Shown: positions 34,961 to 45,814 of the stretch, piece after piece
Layout of the letters: each line of letters begins with the position of its first letter
How positions within the stretch are numbered: position 1 is the stretch's first letter
DNA from: Megamerina dolium
Lineage: Eukaryota > Arthropoda > Insecta > Diptera > Megamerinidae
Direction of reading: 5' to 3'
NCBI GenBank assembly: GCA_963854835.1
Contig: OY978529.1
Location: 4,002,501-4,066,500, forward strand
DNA length: 64,000 nucleotides
The notes under the pieces: model-generated
Told to the model about the DNA's origin: nothing
Database searches by the model: none
Seen by the model: the letters and a program-made list of their open reading frames with translations, nothing else
Made by a program: the position numbers and the translations under genes

Positions 34961-35008
34961 ATATTCCGAAATTTTTTGTTTGCTTTGTTAGGTCGGGTAG
35001 TTCTGGGA

Positions 35009-35485
35009 CATCCCACGTAATTATAGAACAATATTTAATAGTTATAACAAAGGCACTAATCCATTTCAACGTCACAATTTTTTACAGTGGTTGAAATTTT
35101 GGCTTTTTCGTTCAAAAGTGGAATCAAAGAATTTGAAAAATCATATGTAAAATTATATTTACGATAGTTATTGTCCTCCGAGACGCATTTAAAAAATATT
35201 TAAAAATTTCGTAAAATCAGTCGTTGGGTAATTTTGGACCTTTTTTCGAAAAATCTACTAAAAGTCAAAATTTCAGAGGACGTCAAATCTTCCACAAAAA
35301 TATTCTCCATAAAATTTCACTAAGGGTCACCAAAGACAAATAACTTGTACGAGTTATAAGTACGAGTAACATGTAAAAATCGAATTTAGATTTTAAAAAT
35401 CTATTGCATCGTGTGATAGCTCCATGCCACAATTTAAGTGTTATTAGCAGAGAGACCTTAGTGTCCGAATTGCCCCAACACTAAC
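35009..35485. other. Spacer
   Basis: Nothing recognised. Confidence 0.45.
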
Positions 35486-35489
35486 TCTT

Positions 35490-35813
35490 GAAAATGCAGA
35501 GCACGTGGTCTTCTAATGCAATCGCTTTAGCCAAGAAACAAATTCAGCAGCAAATTTACAGCTCGAATAATACTGCGCCTCCGATATATTGAATGGCAGC
35601 GACAGACTACAGCAGCGACAGCAATAATATCAGTCAGTTCAATCAACAGCAATAGTATCAGCAACAATTTGGATGATGATACGCGCATCAGTGCTAACAA
35701 CGACCCCAGCAACGATGGAAGTCGCGGCGATAATGCCTCGCAAGGCGTTTCCACTACGGCACTACCGAACAACGGCACGAAAAACGAACTAACGCCAAAG
35801 TAGAAATTTTAAT
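35490..35813 (+). pseudogene. Possible decayed coding fragment, Asn/Ser/Gln-rich
   Basis: This block is clearly less AT-rich than its flanks. One frame from ATG 35493 gives M-Q-S-T-W-S-S-N-A-I-A-L-A-K-K-Q-I-Q-Q-Q-I-Y-S-S-N-N and stops; a shifted frame runs S-N-S-I-S-N-N-L-D-D-D-T-R-I-S (35648 on) and S-R-G-D-N-A-S-Q-G-V to P-N-N-G-T-K-N-E-L-T-P-K and TAG at 35802. The composition resembles a disordered region of a fly nuclear protein. I do not recognise the gene. A processed or duplicated gene piece with a frameshift is one reading; chance composition is another. Confidence 0.3.
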
Positions 35814-36329
35814 AAGTCAAAAAGTAAACCCTGGATGCAGGTAATATGTCGTTCTTAATGACAGAAACGTGGCACACCCCGGATGAAATGCGAAAACGGT
35901 TCCAGAGTGAGTTCAAGCCAGACATAAGGGGGACCGATCGAATTTAACCCATCTAACCTCAAATTTTATTTTTAATCGTTATTAAAACAAATTGTTCATC
36001 AACAATTTAATTTAATAATTGCTTCATAGGAAAACAACAATTACAACAACAACAAGAACAACAACGAAATAATCAGAAATCATTATCACTTCAGCTACTA
36101 AATTTTAATACGAATATACACATACCTTCCATAGTAGGCTTCAGACATCATGCTCTGTCTGTCTGTCTGTCTGTCAGTCTGTTTGATCAACGACCAGCCA
36201 TTATCATACGTATCATCATTGCCGCCACGTCGCCATCATTAATATAAAATAATTAAGAAAACGATGATGACATTGTTCGTCAACGGAAATGTGCATCATA
36301 AAAATATTAGAAGAACAAAAAAAAAAAAA
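35814..36329. other. Spacer with CAA and GTCT repeats
   Basis: Includes CAACAACAACAA near 36042-36063 and (GTCT)n near 36152-36176. No gene seen. Confidence 0.5.
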
Positions 36330-37592
36330 TACAGAGTGATTTTTTAGCAACACTGTTTTTGGCAGCCCAGGTGTCTCCGTGCAACATGTTATTGTCAAGC
36401 ATGTCCAGTTTGGTCTATAATTTAACCATGAATCGACTTCCAAACGAACAACGTTTGCAAATTATTGAATTTTATTATCAAAATTCATGCTTGGTTCATT
36501 CATTCATTTTATGGGGTCAGTTTGGGCGACCTTCTGAGGCGGCTATTCGGAATCTTGTGAATAAATTTCGCACCAAATTTACATTATTGAACATTAAACC
36601 ATCAATACGCATACGTAGAGTGCGGACAGAGGAAATTATCGCAGCTGTATCCGCCAGTGTTGTTGATGATAACCCTGAATTATCGATTCGGCGCCGTTCG
36701 CAGCAATTGGGCCTCTATTACGGCACTACGTGGAAAATTTTGCAGAAGGATTTGGGTGTAAAACCTTTTCAAATACACCTAGTGCAAGAATTGAAGCCAC
36801 ACGACCTACCACAATGGCTAACTTTTGATGAATGGGCGAACTGGCAAAGTTGGATGAAGATACACTTTTTTTTATCGGAATATTTTGTTCAGCGACGAAG
36901 CTCATTTCTGGTTGAATAGATACGTGAACAATCAAAATTCCCATATTTGGTGTGAAGAGCAGCCAGAAGCATTGCAAGAACTGTCAATGCATCCCAAAAA
37001 ATGCACTGTTTAGTGTGGATTATGGGCCGGTGGCATCATTGGACCGTACTTTTTCAAAGACGACGAAGGCAGGAAAGTTACTGTGAATGGCGAGTGCTAC
37101 CGTGCGATGATTACAAACTTTATTTTGCCCAAAATTGAAGAGCTGGACTTGGCTGACATGTGGTTTCAACAAGACGGTGGTACCACATGCCACACAACAC
37201 GCAGCGAAACAATGGCCCAATTGAGAGGCGAGTTCGGCGAACAGTTTATTTCACGTTTGGGGCCGGTCAATTGGCCGCCTAGATTGTGCGATTTAACACC
37301 TTTAGACTATTTTTTGTGGGTCTATGTTAAGGCTCATGTCTATAGCGACAAGCCCGCAACGGTTGACGCACTTTGAAGCCAATATTGAAGAATTTATTCG
37401 TGAGATACCGGCCGATATGTTGGAGAGAGTATGCCAAAATTGGACCCAGCGTATGAACCATGAAATCATCTTTAAACATTGAATTATATAGATCGTTTTA
37501 TCGACTTAAATAAAGATTTCATACATTTCTCGAAATTTTATGTGTTTCTCTGTTTAAATCAATTCCGAAGGCTCTTAAAAAATCACCCTGTA
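36330..37592 (+). mobile_element. DUF4817-type Tc1/mariner-related element, copy 1
   Basis: Left end TACAGAGTGATTTTTTAGCA (36330 on), right end AAAAAATCACCCTGTA (to 37592), imperfect inverted repeats bounded by TA. It contains one transposase pseudogene. Copy 2 with the same ends is at 59893-61026 on the opposite strand. Confidence 0.85.
36428..37482 (+). pseudogene. DUF4817/DDE_3-type transposase, frameshifted
   Basis: Begins M-N-R-L-P-N-E-Q-R-L-Q-I-I-E-F-Y-Y-Q-N (the DUF4817-like HTH), then R-R-V-R-T-E-E-I-I-A-A-V and L-S-I-R-R-R-S-Q-Q-L-G-L, the second DNA-binding part. After a frame change near 36900 the catalytic domain reads L-F-S-D-E-A-H-F-W (first Asp), V-N-G-E-C-Y-R-A-M-I, W-F-Q-Q-D-G-G-T-T-C-H (second; an extra T disturbs the usual D-G-A-T-C-H) and L-T-P-L-D-Y-F-L-W (third acidic position). 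A frameshift near 37374 precedes I-R-E-I-P-A-D-M-L-E-R-V and TGA at 37480. The family is common in insects, often labelled only as transposase. Inactive. Confidence 0.88.
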
Positions 37593-38616
37593 CATAACAA
37601 AAATAAGAGTAACATGTTGTTGTTGCAGTTATTGACACGTAGTCAACAATTAGATGTATATAAAATTAGGGAATTGAATCAGTGACAAAAGCAAGAGTGA
37701 GCGAGAGTGAAAGGGAAAGAAAACAAAAAAGCAAAACGAAAAGAAATGTCGTTCTCTTGTTCGTTATACTACATTAGATGACAATGTAAAATAGTACTAA
37801 ATTTAATTATGTCAATATTATTGTTGTTGTTGTTGTTGTTGTTGTTTGCCCTTTGGTAATCGATTTCCACATATACTTGAAGTACATACTTTCCTACTAC
37901 TTTTTCTAAAATTTCTTCAAAATTTCTCTTCATTAGGGTCTGGCCTACCAGAAAATAATATATACGAATATACATAAACATATATAATATTTTAATATTT
38001 ATTTTTGTTCATAGTAAATCATCATAATTTTCATAAATTTCATCCATATGTGGTACCCTCCCCCCCCCACCACCATCAACTATCAGCATTACGAATCGAG
38101 TCTTCATTTTTATCATTTCCATAGAAAAATATGTATGTAGATAGTAACTACTCATAAATACATATGTAGATGCACATACTTAGTTGCATAAATCTAAAGG
38201 ATACATAAATCTTGGAAACATTTCACATTTCTTCTTTGAAGAATCCCATAACTAATATGATAATGACAATAGTAATGCTTTGACGAATGCGCACACACAA
38301 ATACATTTAGTATAGTGGCAAATAGGATATGACTTCAAATATGCCTATAATACATATTATTGTATGCATATGTACTCTTATGTTGTAAGCAAATCTCTAT
38401 ATAAACTCGTTCTGTGATCTGCGGGAAGTATTCTAATAATATGAATTCTTTATAGCAGCAATATTTGTAGACTAATAAATATATAATTATCCATGAAATA
38501 TTTTAGTATGTAGACGATGAGTAGAATCTTTCTTTCTATATTTATTTTAGAAAGGACTAGCATCTCATTGAGACCTCATATGGTTTTTCTTACCTACTCC
38601 TGCCTATATTTTTAAA
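37593..38616. other. Spacer with (TTG)n
   Basis: Contains a (TTG)n tract at about 37817-37848 and a C-rich run at 38054-38068. No gene seen. Confidence 0.55.
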
Positions 38617-40029
38617 ATGCATTCCGACTATGACGAGGTTGAAACGGCCATTTTAAGGCTGAAGAACAACAAAGCAACATGGTCGGATGAAAGCATGCCT
38701 GATGATTGGAGGCTCAGTGTTCTCTGTCCTGTACATAAAAAAGGAGACCCCACAATTTGCGCCAACTACCGTGGAATAAGTCTCCTGAGCATCGCGTACA
38801 AGGTTCTATCGAGCGTACTGTGTGAAAGGTTGAAGCCTATGCTCAGCAACCTGATTGGACTTTATCAGTGTGGCTTCAGACCTGGTAAATCCACCATCGA
38901 CCAGATTTTCACACTGCGCCAAATCCTGGAGAAGACCCAAGAAAAACAGATCGACACACACCACCTATTTGTTGATTATAAAGCCGCTTTCGACAGTCCG
39001 GTAAGGGATTACCTCTACGCAACAATGTCTAAGTTCAGTATTCCTGCAAAGCTCATTCGACTTTGTAGAATGACACTGCATAACTCCCGTTGTGCAGTGA
39101 AAATTGGGAAGGACCTCTCCGCACCGTTTAATACCGAACGGGGTTTCAGACAAGGTGATTCGTTATCGTGCGACTTCTTCAATCTTATTATGGAGAAAAT
39201 AATACGAGCTGCTGATCTACGACATAATGGCACTATCTTCAACAAAAGTGTCATGCTGTTAGCGTATGCCGACGATATTGACATAATCGGCATGAACACG
39301 CGAGCAGTCAGTGCAGCATTCTCCGAGTTGGAAAGAGAGTCGCGTCGGATGGGTCTCACGGTGAACGAGGGCAAGACGAAGTATCTAGTGTCAACAAACA
39401 AAGAGTCCCGGCGTCTTGGACAGCACGTCACTGTTGACAACTACGCTTTTGAAGTAGTAAGGGACTTTGTCTATCTTGGAACCAGCATTAACAGCAGTAA
39501 TGACGTCGGCTTGGAGATCATGCGTAGGATAACTCTTGCTAACAGGTGTTACTTTGGAGAATTGAGAAGTCGAGCCCTCTCTCGAAGAACGAAAACTACA
39601 CTCTACAAGTCTCTCATCATGCCTGTCCTAACATATGGCGCTGAAGCCTGGACAATTTCCACCTCGGATGAGCGAATACTTGGAGTTTTCGAGAGAAAAG
39701 TCCTACGCAAGATCTTTGGACCTATTTGCGTTGGTGGCGAGTACCGAATAAGGTACAACCATGAGCTGTACGAGCTGTATGCCGATATTGACATAGTAAA
39801 GCGCATCAAAATCCAGCGGCTGCGCTGGCTAGGTCATGTCGAGCGAATGGAAGAACACGCTCCAGCTAAGAAGGTGTTATATTCGGAACCCGCTGGAGGA
39901 CGACGCAAAAGAGGAAGACCAAACCTCCGGTGGAAAGACCAAGTACTGGAGAACCTGACGGCGCTTGGAATTTCTAACTGGCGCCAGCTAGCGAAGAACA
40001 GAGATGGCTGGGTCTACATTCCGAAATGA
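38617..40029 (+). CDS. RTE-like reverse transcriptase, 470-codon open frame, 5'-truncated
   Basis: Unbroken frame. It covers RT fingers and palm: N-Y-R-G-I-S-L-L-S-I-A (about 49), G-F-R-P-G-K-S-T-I-D-Q (86), D-Y-K-A-A-F-D-S (first catalytic Asp, about 119), R-Q-G-D-S-L-S-C-D-F-F-N (179) and Y-A-D-D-I-D-I-I-G (217, the two catalytic Asp). A C-terminal region follows with G-A-E-A-W-T, F-E-R-K-V-L-R-K-I-F-G-P, L-R-W-L-G-H-V-E-R-M and R-G-R-P-N-L-R-W. The wording matches non-LTR elements often labelled craniofacial development protein 2-like or RTE. The AP endonuclease is absent. A few codons near the start are deleted (T-W-S-D-E-S-M-P-D-D-W). The normal end is replaced after N-R-D-G-W (about 40010). 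Copies: 41966-42498 (-) and 56650-57535 (+). Probably not autonomous. Confidence 0.9.
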   Translation: MHSDYDEVETAILRLKNNKATWSDESMPDDWRLSVLCPVHKKGDPTICANYRGISLLSIAYKVLSSVLCERLKPMLSNLIGLYQCGFRPGKSTIDQIFTLRQILEKTQEKQIDTHHLFVDYKAAFDSPVRDYLYATMSKFSIPAKLIRLCRMTLHNSRCAVKIGKDLSAPFNTERGFRQGDSLSCDFFNLIMEKIIRAADLRHNGTIFNKSVMLLAYADDIDIIGMNTRAVSAAFSELERESRRMGLTVNEGKTKYLVSTNKESRRLGQHVTVDNYAFEVVRDFVYLGTSINSSNDVGLEIMRRITLANRCYFGELRSRALSRRTKTTLYKSLIMPVLTYGAEAWTISTSDERILGVFERKVLRKIFGPICVGGEYRIRYNHELYELYADIDIVKRIKIQRLRWLGHVERMEEHAPAKKVLYSEPAGGRRKRGRPNLRWKDQVLENLTALGISNWRQLAKNRDGWVYIPK

Positions 40030-40500
40030 CTCCGGACTACGACTCGCCCAAAGTTGCCTTCCATATGCAACAATTCGAAGTCATCGTTGTCATGCAGACA
40101 TTGTTATCCTTCCTCGGTTCGGAGCCGGAGAGCATTTCGATGACCTTGCTTTTATGCCTCGGAATCGGACAGAGTCCTGTACCACACTTCGCGCATTCTA
40201 ATAAATCAAATAACGGGTTATGCTTAGCTATAGTATAGCAACATATGAAGAATATTAATAACGATATTTTGATAAGTGGATCTCGTAAAAAATATGTTAG
40301 AAAAAAGAAACGAGCTCGGCTGGAAGCATCGACAGACCCACATTGAAATTGAAGTTTTAAAAATTGGGAAGAACATCGGCAAATAATACTAATTGCCACA
40401 ATTGTCCAAAAGTTGCCCTGATAGGGTTCAAACTTATGATCAAGAAACATTAATTTTTACCATATTTAAGCGCTATCTCTTCTACTTAAGAGGTCTCTCA
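40030..40500. other. Unassigned, less AT-rich segment after the RTE-like frame
   Basis: 40030-40200 keeps a higher G+C content and short open frames on both strands, but I recognise no family. It does not match the 3' ends of the other RTE-like copies, so it may be a different insertion. Confidence 0.4.
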
Positions 40501-40539
40501 TACGAAATTGTAGTTTTCATAAAATGCATTGCCACCGCT

Positions 40540-41965
40540 AACAGAATTCCCCTAGAGGAATAAATTATATAAGCGCCCTCCATTCATTTTATTTCTACAA
40601 TATTTTTTAAGAGTATTCTTACCCTCAGCTTTACCTCTTAGAGTGGCTCTCTTGAAAAATGAACGTAGAAAATAGTTCCGAGTCGAAAATCAACGCCATT
40701 TTCTCTAAACGTAATTACCCTCTATCTACCCTCCTTATGGTGGCTCCACCAACGAAAGGAATGTTGTTTTTAATTTGCGCTCATCATTGCCAGTGTGCCT
40801 CTAGGGGATAAAAGGTAGCACACACACCCAATAACTTTTTCTTCCTAACGAACTTATTTACTCCTTAAATGTACTCTCTAGGGTAGCTTCCCAACTAAAT
40901 GAGGCTAGAAACACCGCAACAGTGGCAAATAATCCCAAAGGTGCAACAAGTATCACATTTAGGTGATAAAATATACAATAAGTAAGATTCTTAATAATTT
41001 TACATAGTTTTCCCAAACACATCCGTTAGTTTCACCTCTCGATAGGGAGTTCTCTACAAAATAAAGCCAAAATATCGGAATACCACCGACTTCATAATTT
41101 CATAGTTGCACAGGAACTGTCTAAAGGGGGTAGGTAAATGCAATGCCCACTACGTTTTCTACACTTTTGCAAAATATTCCCATCTATTTTGATCGCCTAG
41201 GAGGCTCTAATATATGCTGAACATAAAAACACACGAAAATCTACAGTTGACCCAAGAAATCGTTTTTAGGTGGGATTAGGAATTGCTTCTAATGTAGTAA
41301 AATGTAAAGCCGACTCCTAGTAGTTTTACCTATCCGACATTTTTGTCATATAAATCCGCTATTGCTATCACCTTGGCGGCTAACTTACAAAATTAATCTG
41401 AAACTATATGCAATTTGAACCACATAGCTGAACAGGAATCATTTATAGGGGATTTAATGTTTAGAGTAATCAAATGCAAAGCCAGGAGTTGCTTTGAGAG
41501 GGTTAAAATGTATAACAGACCCTTATTAGTTTTTCTTACATAACATTTTCTCTTAACATTTTTACTCTCTATCTTTCTACCGTTTATTATATAATTGGAT
41601 CATAAAAACATATGAAAATCCACAAATCGTAAATAAATATCCAGAGAGTTGCCCAAGAATTGCTTATAAAGGATATTAATATATGTCAATGCCCAGTAAT
41701 TTTTTCTTCTCTACATAATTGTGCGTTCTTGCCATTTCTTAGAGAGGGATCTTCTATATAAAATTACCATAATGTCGTCTGAAAATCAACAAATAATCTC
41801 ATATATACAAAGAAATCACCTATAGAGGTGTGAGATGTGGAGCCGACTTCCATTCGGTTTTCCTTCTCAACATTTTAGGTGTACTTACGTACCCTATATC
41901 TACGCAACTTAGTAGGGCTTCTATACAAGCTTAATACTTGTTTAATAGTGACACACTGCTTTCAG
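40540..41965 (+). repeat. Strongly diverged satellite, 150-210 bp units
   Basis: Recurring landmarks: AATGTAAAGCCGACTCCxAGTAGTTTTxC, TTCTCTACATAATTTTxxC, TTTACTCTCTATCTTTACC, GTGGCTCTCCTACAAAATTGA and CCTAGAGGGGTAA. The TAGTTTTTCTTC-like landmark falls near 40831, 41143, 41311, 41520, 41695 and 41848, spacings of about 312 (two units), 168, 209, 175 and 153. Related blocks are at 47340-47720 (inverted), 49020-49500 and 59400-59780. Confidence 0.6.
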
Positions 41966-42498
41966 GATGTACTTTTTCTTCTTCTTCTTATGTGGCCATA
42001 ACAACCGATGATCAATTTAGGCCGAGCATATAATGCGGCGCCAGTCTTCTCTGTTCTTCGTTTGCTGGCGCCAATTGGATACTCCAAGCGGCGTCAGGTT
42101 ACCCAATACTTGGTCTTCCCAACGGAGGTTTGGCCGTCCTCTTCTTCTACGTCCTCCAGCGGGTGCCGAAATAAATACCCTCTTCACTGAAGCGTTTTCT
42201 TCCATTCGCTCGACATGATCCAGCCAGTGGAGCCGCTGGATTTTGATTCGCCTGACTATGTCAATGTCAACGTACAGCACATACAGCTCTCATAGTTGTA
42301 CCTTATTCGATACTCGCCATCAACGCAAATGGGTCCGAAGATCCTGTGCAGAACTTTTCTCTCGAAAACTCCAATTGTCCAGGCTTCTGCGCCATATGTT
42401 AGAACAGGAATAAAGAGTAAAAGTAAAGTAAAGTGTGATTTTCGATCTTCGAGAGAAGGCTCGACTACTCAATTGCTTACTCAGCATGTCCTTAGGAA
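41966..42498 (-). pseudogene. RTE-like element 3' fragment, copy 2
   Basis: Minus strand: L-T-Y-G-A-E-A-W-T, F-E-R-K-V-L-H-R-I-F-G-P, then an 87-codon frame with I-V-R-R-I-K-I-Q-R-L-H-W-L, G-G-R-R-R-R-G-R-P-N-L-R-W and N-R-E-D-W-R-R-I-I-C-S-A. After its stop comes ATCATCGGTTGTTATGGCCA, then CATAAGAAGAAGAAGAAAAA, so the native 3' end is a short AAG-repeat tail, which suits the RTE clade. A few codons are missing between A-E-A-W-T and F-E-R-K. Confidence 0.85.
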
Positions 42499-42749
42499 GG
42501 CAAAATTTTAATGATTGATCCCAATCATTTTGGTTTCAAATATATTTCCATATTTCTCCTCAACATAATTGCTCCCTACCCACACAAAATGTAAACAATG
42601 TCAGCAAATACTAAAAAATTGCACTGATTTTAATAAAATGTCATTAGAAGTCTAAGAAGAATATCTTGTTTTTTTTTTTGGAACAATAAGAAATCAAGCG
42701 CAGCACTCAGACATTTATCGGTCCATTGTACTGCACGCGAAGTTCCATT

Positions 42750-42935
42750 TTATTGTGTTTTAAATCTACCTGTTCTCCGAAGAAATCGGAATAGATCTTG
42801 AGGTGCTAAAGACCCACGAGTTTCGGCTCTCAGCACGTCAGTGCCAAAGACCTCAAACCTGATTCGAGCGTAATCAGGGCAGTCACAAAAAAATTGGTCC
42901 ACCTCTCATCGTCGTCTTCACCGGCTGGGCCTGTG
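42750..42935 (-). pseudogene. I-superfamily LINE ORF2 C-terminal fragment
   Basis: Minus strand F-F-C-D-C-P-D-Y-A-R-I-R-F-E-V-F-G (metal-binding tail, the leading His lost in a shift), then L-R-A-E-T-R-G-S-L-A-P-Q-D-L-F-R-F-L and TAA (plus-strand 42750-42752). The 3' untranslated part continues to about 42665. Resembles the fragment at 53913-54041 in motif order, not closely in sequence. Confidence 0.7.
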
Positions 42936-43662
42936 AATATTAATAACAGAATAGACTTCCTTGATATTATCAGCTGCTTTATAAGTATTTTGTTGTTTCT
43001 ACATTTCTCTAGAATATGCATATTTTCATTGTAAAACAAATATGCAATAAGTGGCGAGAGTTCAAATTAAAATGCTGTACTGAAGAAAGTACAAACACCA
43101 GATCGATTGCTGGTTGTCGGTTGTTGTATCATATAATTTATGAGCGTCCTGCTGCTAGTAACAGTTGAGTCAGTCGAACAACAGTCCATCACTGCTGCAA
43201 GTTATTACTTTCTTTTGCTGGTGCTGCTGTTTTCTGTCACATTTGTCTTTGTCATTTAAAGGATTTATGACAAGCGTATGTGACAATTGAATGTCATACA
43301 TATTGACTTTTACGCATGCGCAACATATTTAGAGGAAAAGAGAAAATTTAGAAAATCTATGTACATTTATATGGCAAGGACAATCAGCATGTGATCGAAA
43401 AAGACAATTTTTTTTTTCAAATTCAAAATTTTCTTTCAGAAAACTCCTACAAAATATGATGTAATGACAATATAGGGGTGTGTTCTACAAAATTTGTATA
43501 TGCATAGTGTAGACATGTGTCATTTTGAGTATGTATATACGAACTAATGGCTATTGACTGTTATCTATTCAGAAACATATACTGAAATTAAAATGAAATA
43601 AATTATATACTCGTACCTATATATTATTCAAAGAAAGAGAGATAAGTAAATAAGCATATGTA
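42936..43662. other. Spacer
   Basis: AT-rich, no recognised feature. Confidence 0.5.
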
Positions 43663-43741
43663 CAAGGTGCGACAATTATGTATTGAGACTGCCTCTAGAA
43701 AACACAATTAAAACACGATATCTGCTAATTTTTCGGTATAT

Positions 43742-44700
43742 TTATTCGAAATATTCTCCTCCTGATTCAATACACTTGTTACATCGATTTAATAGTGATT
43801 CAAATGCTCATTTTTCCAGCTCATTTTTCGAAATTGCCTCTAGTGCCCTCGTCGAAGCCCGTCTGAATGGTCTGAATGTTATCAAAAAAGCATCCTTTCA
43901 ACTTCAATTTCAGTTTTGGGAACAAAAAGAAGTTGCACGAGCCAAAAATTGACGAACAATGAGTGCTATCTGACTCGGTGCATTATCGTCCATCAGAGAT
44001 CAACTTTTTGGATCGCGGTATTCTGGTCGAACACGACGGATTCCAGACATCAAACGCTTCAAAACTTCGAGGTAACATGCGGAAGTAACTGTTTGACCAG
44101 TTGGAACAAATTCTTTGTGGATAATTTCTTTGCTATCGAAGAATGTGATGAGCATTGTTTTTATTTTGAGATGGAACTTTTCGTGTTTTTTTTTTTTGGG
44201 CTTGTGGTGAGTTTTTTCATTTTCATTCCGCACTTTGACGCTTAGTTTCTGGATCGTATTGGAAACACCATGTTTCATCACCCATAACAATTGTTTTCCA
44301 GAAGTTTAGATCATTTTCTGCAGTTGCAACCATGTCTCTAAAATGACTGACTCTGACTCTCTGACGCAAATCTCGCGCAGATCTTTATTTTGCCCAAATC
44401 CTCGTGAAGAATGAGTAGGATAGTTTCTCCGTTGATGTTTAAGGCCTCTTCCATCATTTTCACTAAAGCATTGCGGTCGGTCTTCTGTAATAAAATCACG
44501 AACTTTCTGGATCGCTTCCGGCGTCCGCACTGAAATTGGCCTTCCTTCTTGTATTTCAGCTTCCAGCGATTCTCTGCCATCTACAAACCGTTTATGCCAT
44601 ATAAAAACATTTGATCTTGATAAACAATCATCGCAATGCGCTTGCTTGATGCACTTTTACCAATTTTTGCGTGGAATTTAATGACCGCTCTTTGCTCCAT
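43742..44700 (-). pseudogene. Mariner transposase, decayed
   Basis: The minus-strand start at 44700-44698 reads M-E-Q-R-A-V-I-K-F-H-A-K-I-G-K. A frame break follows, then F-I-W-H-K-R-F-V-D-G-R-E-S (as F-L-Y-G-I.. in the wrong frame), V-R-D-F-I-T-E-D-R, E-A-L-N-I-N-G-E-T-I-L, H-E-D-L-G-K and F-A-S-E-S. The segment with the first catalytic Asp is deleted near 44330. The frame 44290-44003 has K-I-K-T-M-L-I-T-F-F-D-S and V-L-K-R-L-M-S-G-I-R-R-V-R-P-E-Y-R. Then comes M-D-D-N-A-P-S-Q (second Asp); the third site (H-P-P-Y-S-P-D) is deleted before F-L-F-P-K-L-K. It ends C-I-E-S-G-G-E-Y-F-E and TAA (43744-43742). Inactive. Confidence 0.85.
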
Positions 44701-45232
44701 GTTGAAATTTCAACATCAAACGAGCACGTGTTTTGTAAAATGAATGTCAATAAACATTAAATGTCAACCAAATGTCATAAAATTTTGACAGTTAGTAGAG
44801 GAAGATTGAAGCTTCAAAACGCATGTGCTCACACATTGATGGCGCGCTTGGTTGCTGAGATTTTATGACCGCTCTTTGCTCCATGTTAAAATTTCAACAT
44901 CAAACGAGCACGTGTTTTGTAAAATGAATGTCAATAAACATTAAATGTCAACCAAATGTCATAAAATTTTGACAGTTAGTAGAGGAAGATTGAAGCTTCA
45001 AAACGCATGTGCTCACACATTGATGGCGCGCTTGGTTGCTGAGATTTTATGACCGCTCTTTGCTCCATGTTAAAATTTCAACATCAAACGAGCACGTGTT
45101 TTGTAAAATGAATGTCAATAAACATTAAATGTCAACCAAATGTCATAAAATTTTGACAGTTAGTAGAGGAAGATTGAAGCTTCAAAACGCATGTGCTCAC
45201 ACATTGATCGCGCGCTTGGTTGCTGAGATATG
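44681..45232. repeat. Three tandem 184-bp units inside the mariner 5' region
   Basis: ATGACCGCTCTTTGCTCCAT begins units at 44681, 44865 and 45049, exactly 184 apart. Units are nearly identical (GGCGCGCTTGG against CGCGCGCTTGG in the last). Each contains the minus-strand transposase start codon (44698, 44882, 45066) and about 160 bases of leader. Confidence 0.95.
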
Positions 45233-45267
45233 GTTCGTGTCTTAATATATAATTGTCGCACCTTGTA

Positions 45268-45762
45268 TAGTGAAAGAACTTTCGTCATTATTATTATTAT
45301 TATTATTATTGATGTTATTTCAAAATAAAAATCACTCGAAACACATGACGTAGTAAGAACAACAGCAGCAGCAGCTAACTCCCTGCTCTACTAGATATAT
45401 TCTCATTCACATCTAACTATCTATCTATCCTCAAATACGAGTATCTATGTGTCTTTTCTTTTGATCGCTTGTTATACTATTTAGTTTTGCTGTTGATATG
45501 TCCGTTTGTTGCTAGTAAATCACTCAATTTTTGACATTTTTGTATTCAATTCTTCGGGGTTTTTGTATAAATTGCGTGACATTGTTTTATTACGTGTTTC
45601 TCTCTCTGTGTGTGTGTGTGTGTGTGTGCATATATTGAAATCTTTTTGTATATATGTGATTCCTTTGAAGCGTGTTATTCATTTTCAATATATTATATTG
45701 ATTGTATACATACTTGTACCTACATACTCGTAGAAGGGGCCCATCATTTCATTATAAATACT

Positions 45763-45814
<52 letters not shown>

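Larger units (their letters stand above)
33150..35008 (+). mobile_element. Mariner element interrupted by a LINE
   Basis: Inverted ends TCCCAGAACTACCCGACCT at 33150-33168 and AGGTCGGGTAGTTCTGGGA at 34990-35008. About 170 bases of 5' leader follow the left end (ATGGCGGCAGTAGTTTG..). The transposase N-terminus is then missing and replaced by jockey-like LINE sequence (to about 34103), after which the transposase continues. A second, truncated member of the same family with the same end is at 46624-47270 (-). Confidence 0.85.
43663..45265 (-). mobile_element. Mariner element flanked by TA, 5' region triplicated
   Basis: Ends CAAGGTGCGACAATTATGTA at 43663 on, and inverted TATATAATTGTCGCACCTTG to 45265, with TA at 43661-43662 and 45266-45267. 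The transposase lies on the minus strand. The 5' leader with the start codon is present three times in tandem (44681-45232). At about 1.6 kb it is longer than a typical 1.3-kb mariner because of this. Confidence 0.93.

Noticed and set aside
39015..39440. 141-codon minus-strand frame
   Set aside because: Shadow of the RTE-like reverse transcriptase on the other strand.
40037..40450. 137-codon minus-strand frame after the RTE-like element
   Set aside because: No motif, and a competing frame on the plus strand is equally open over part of it.
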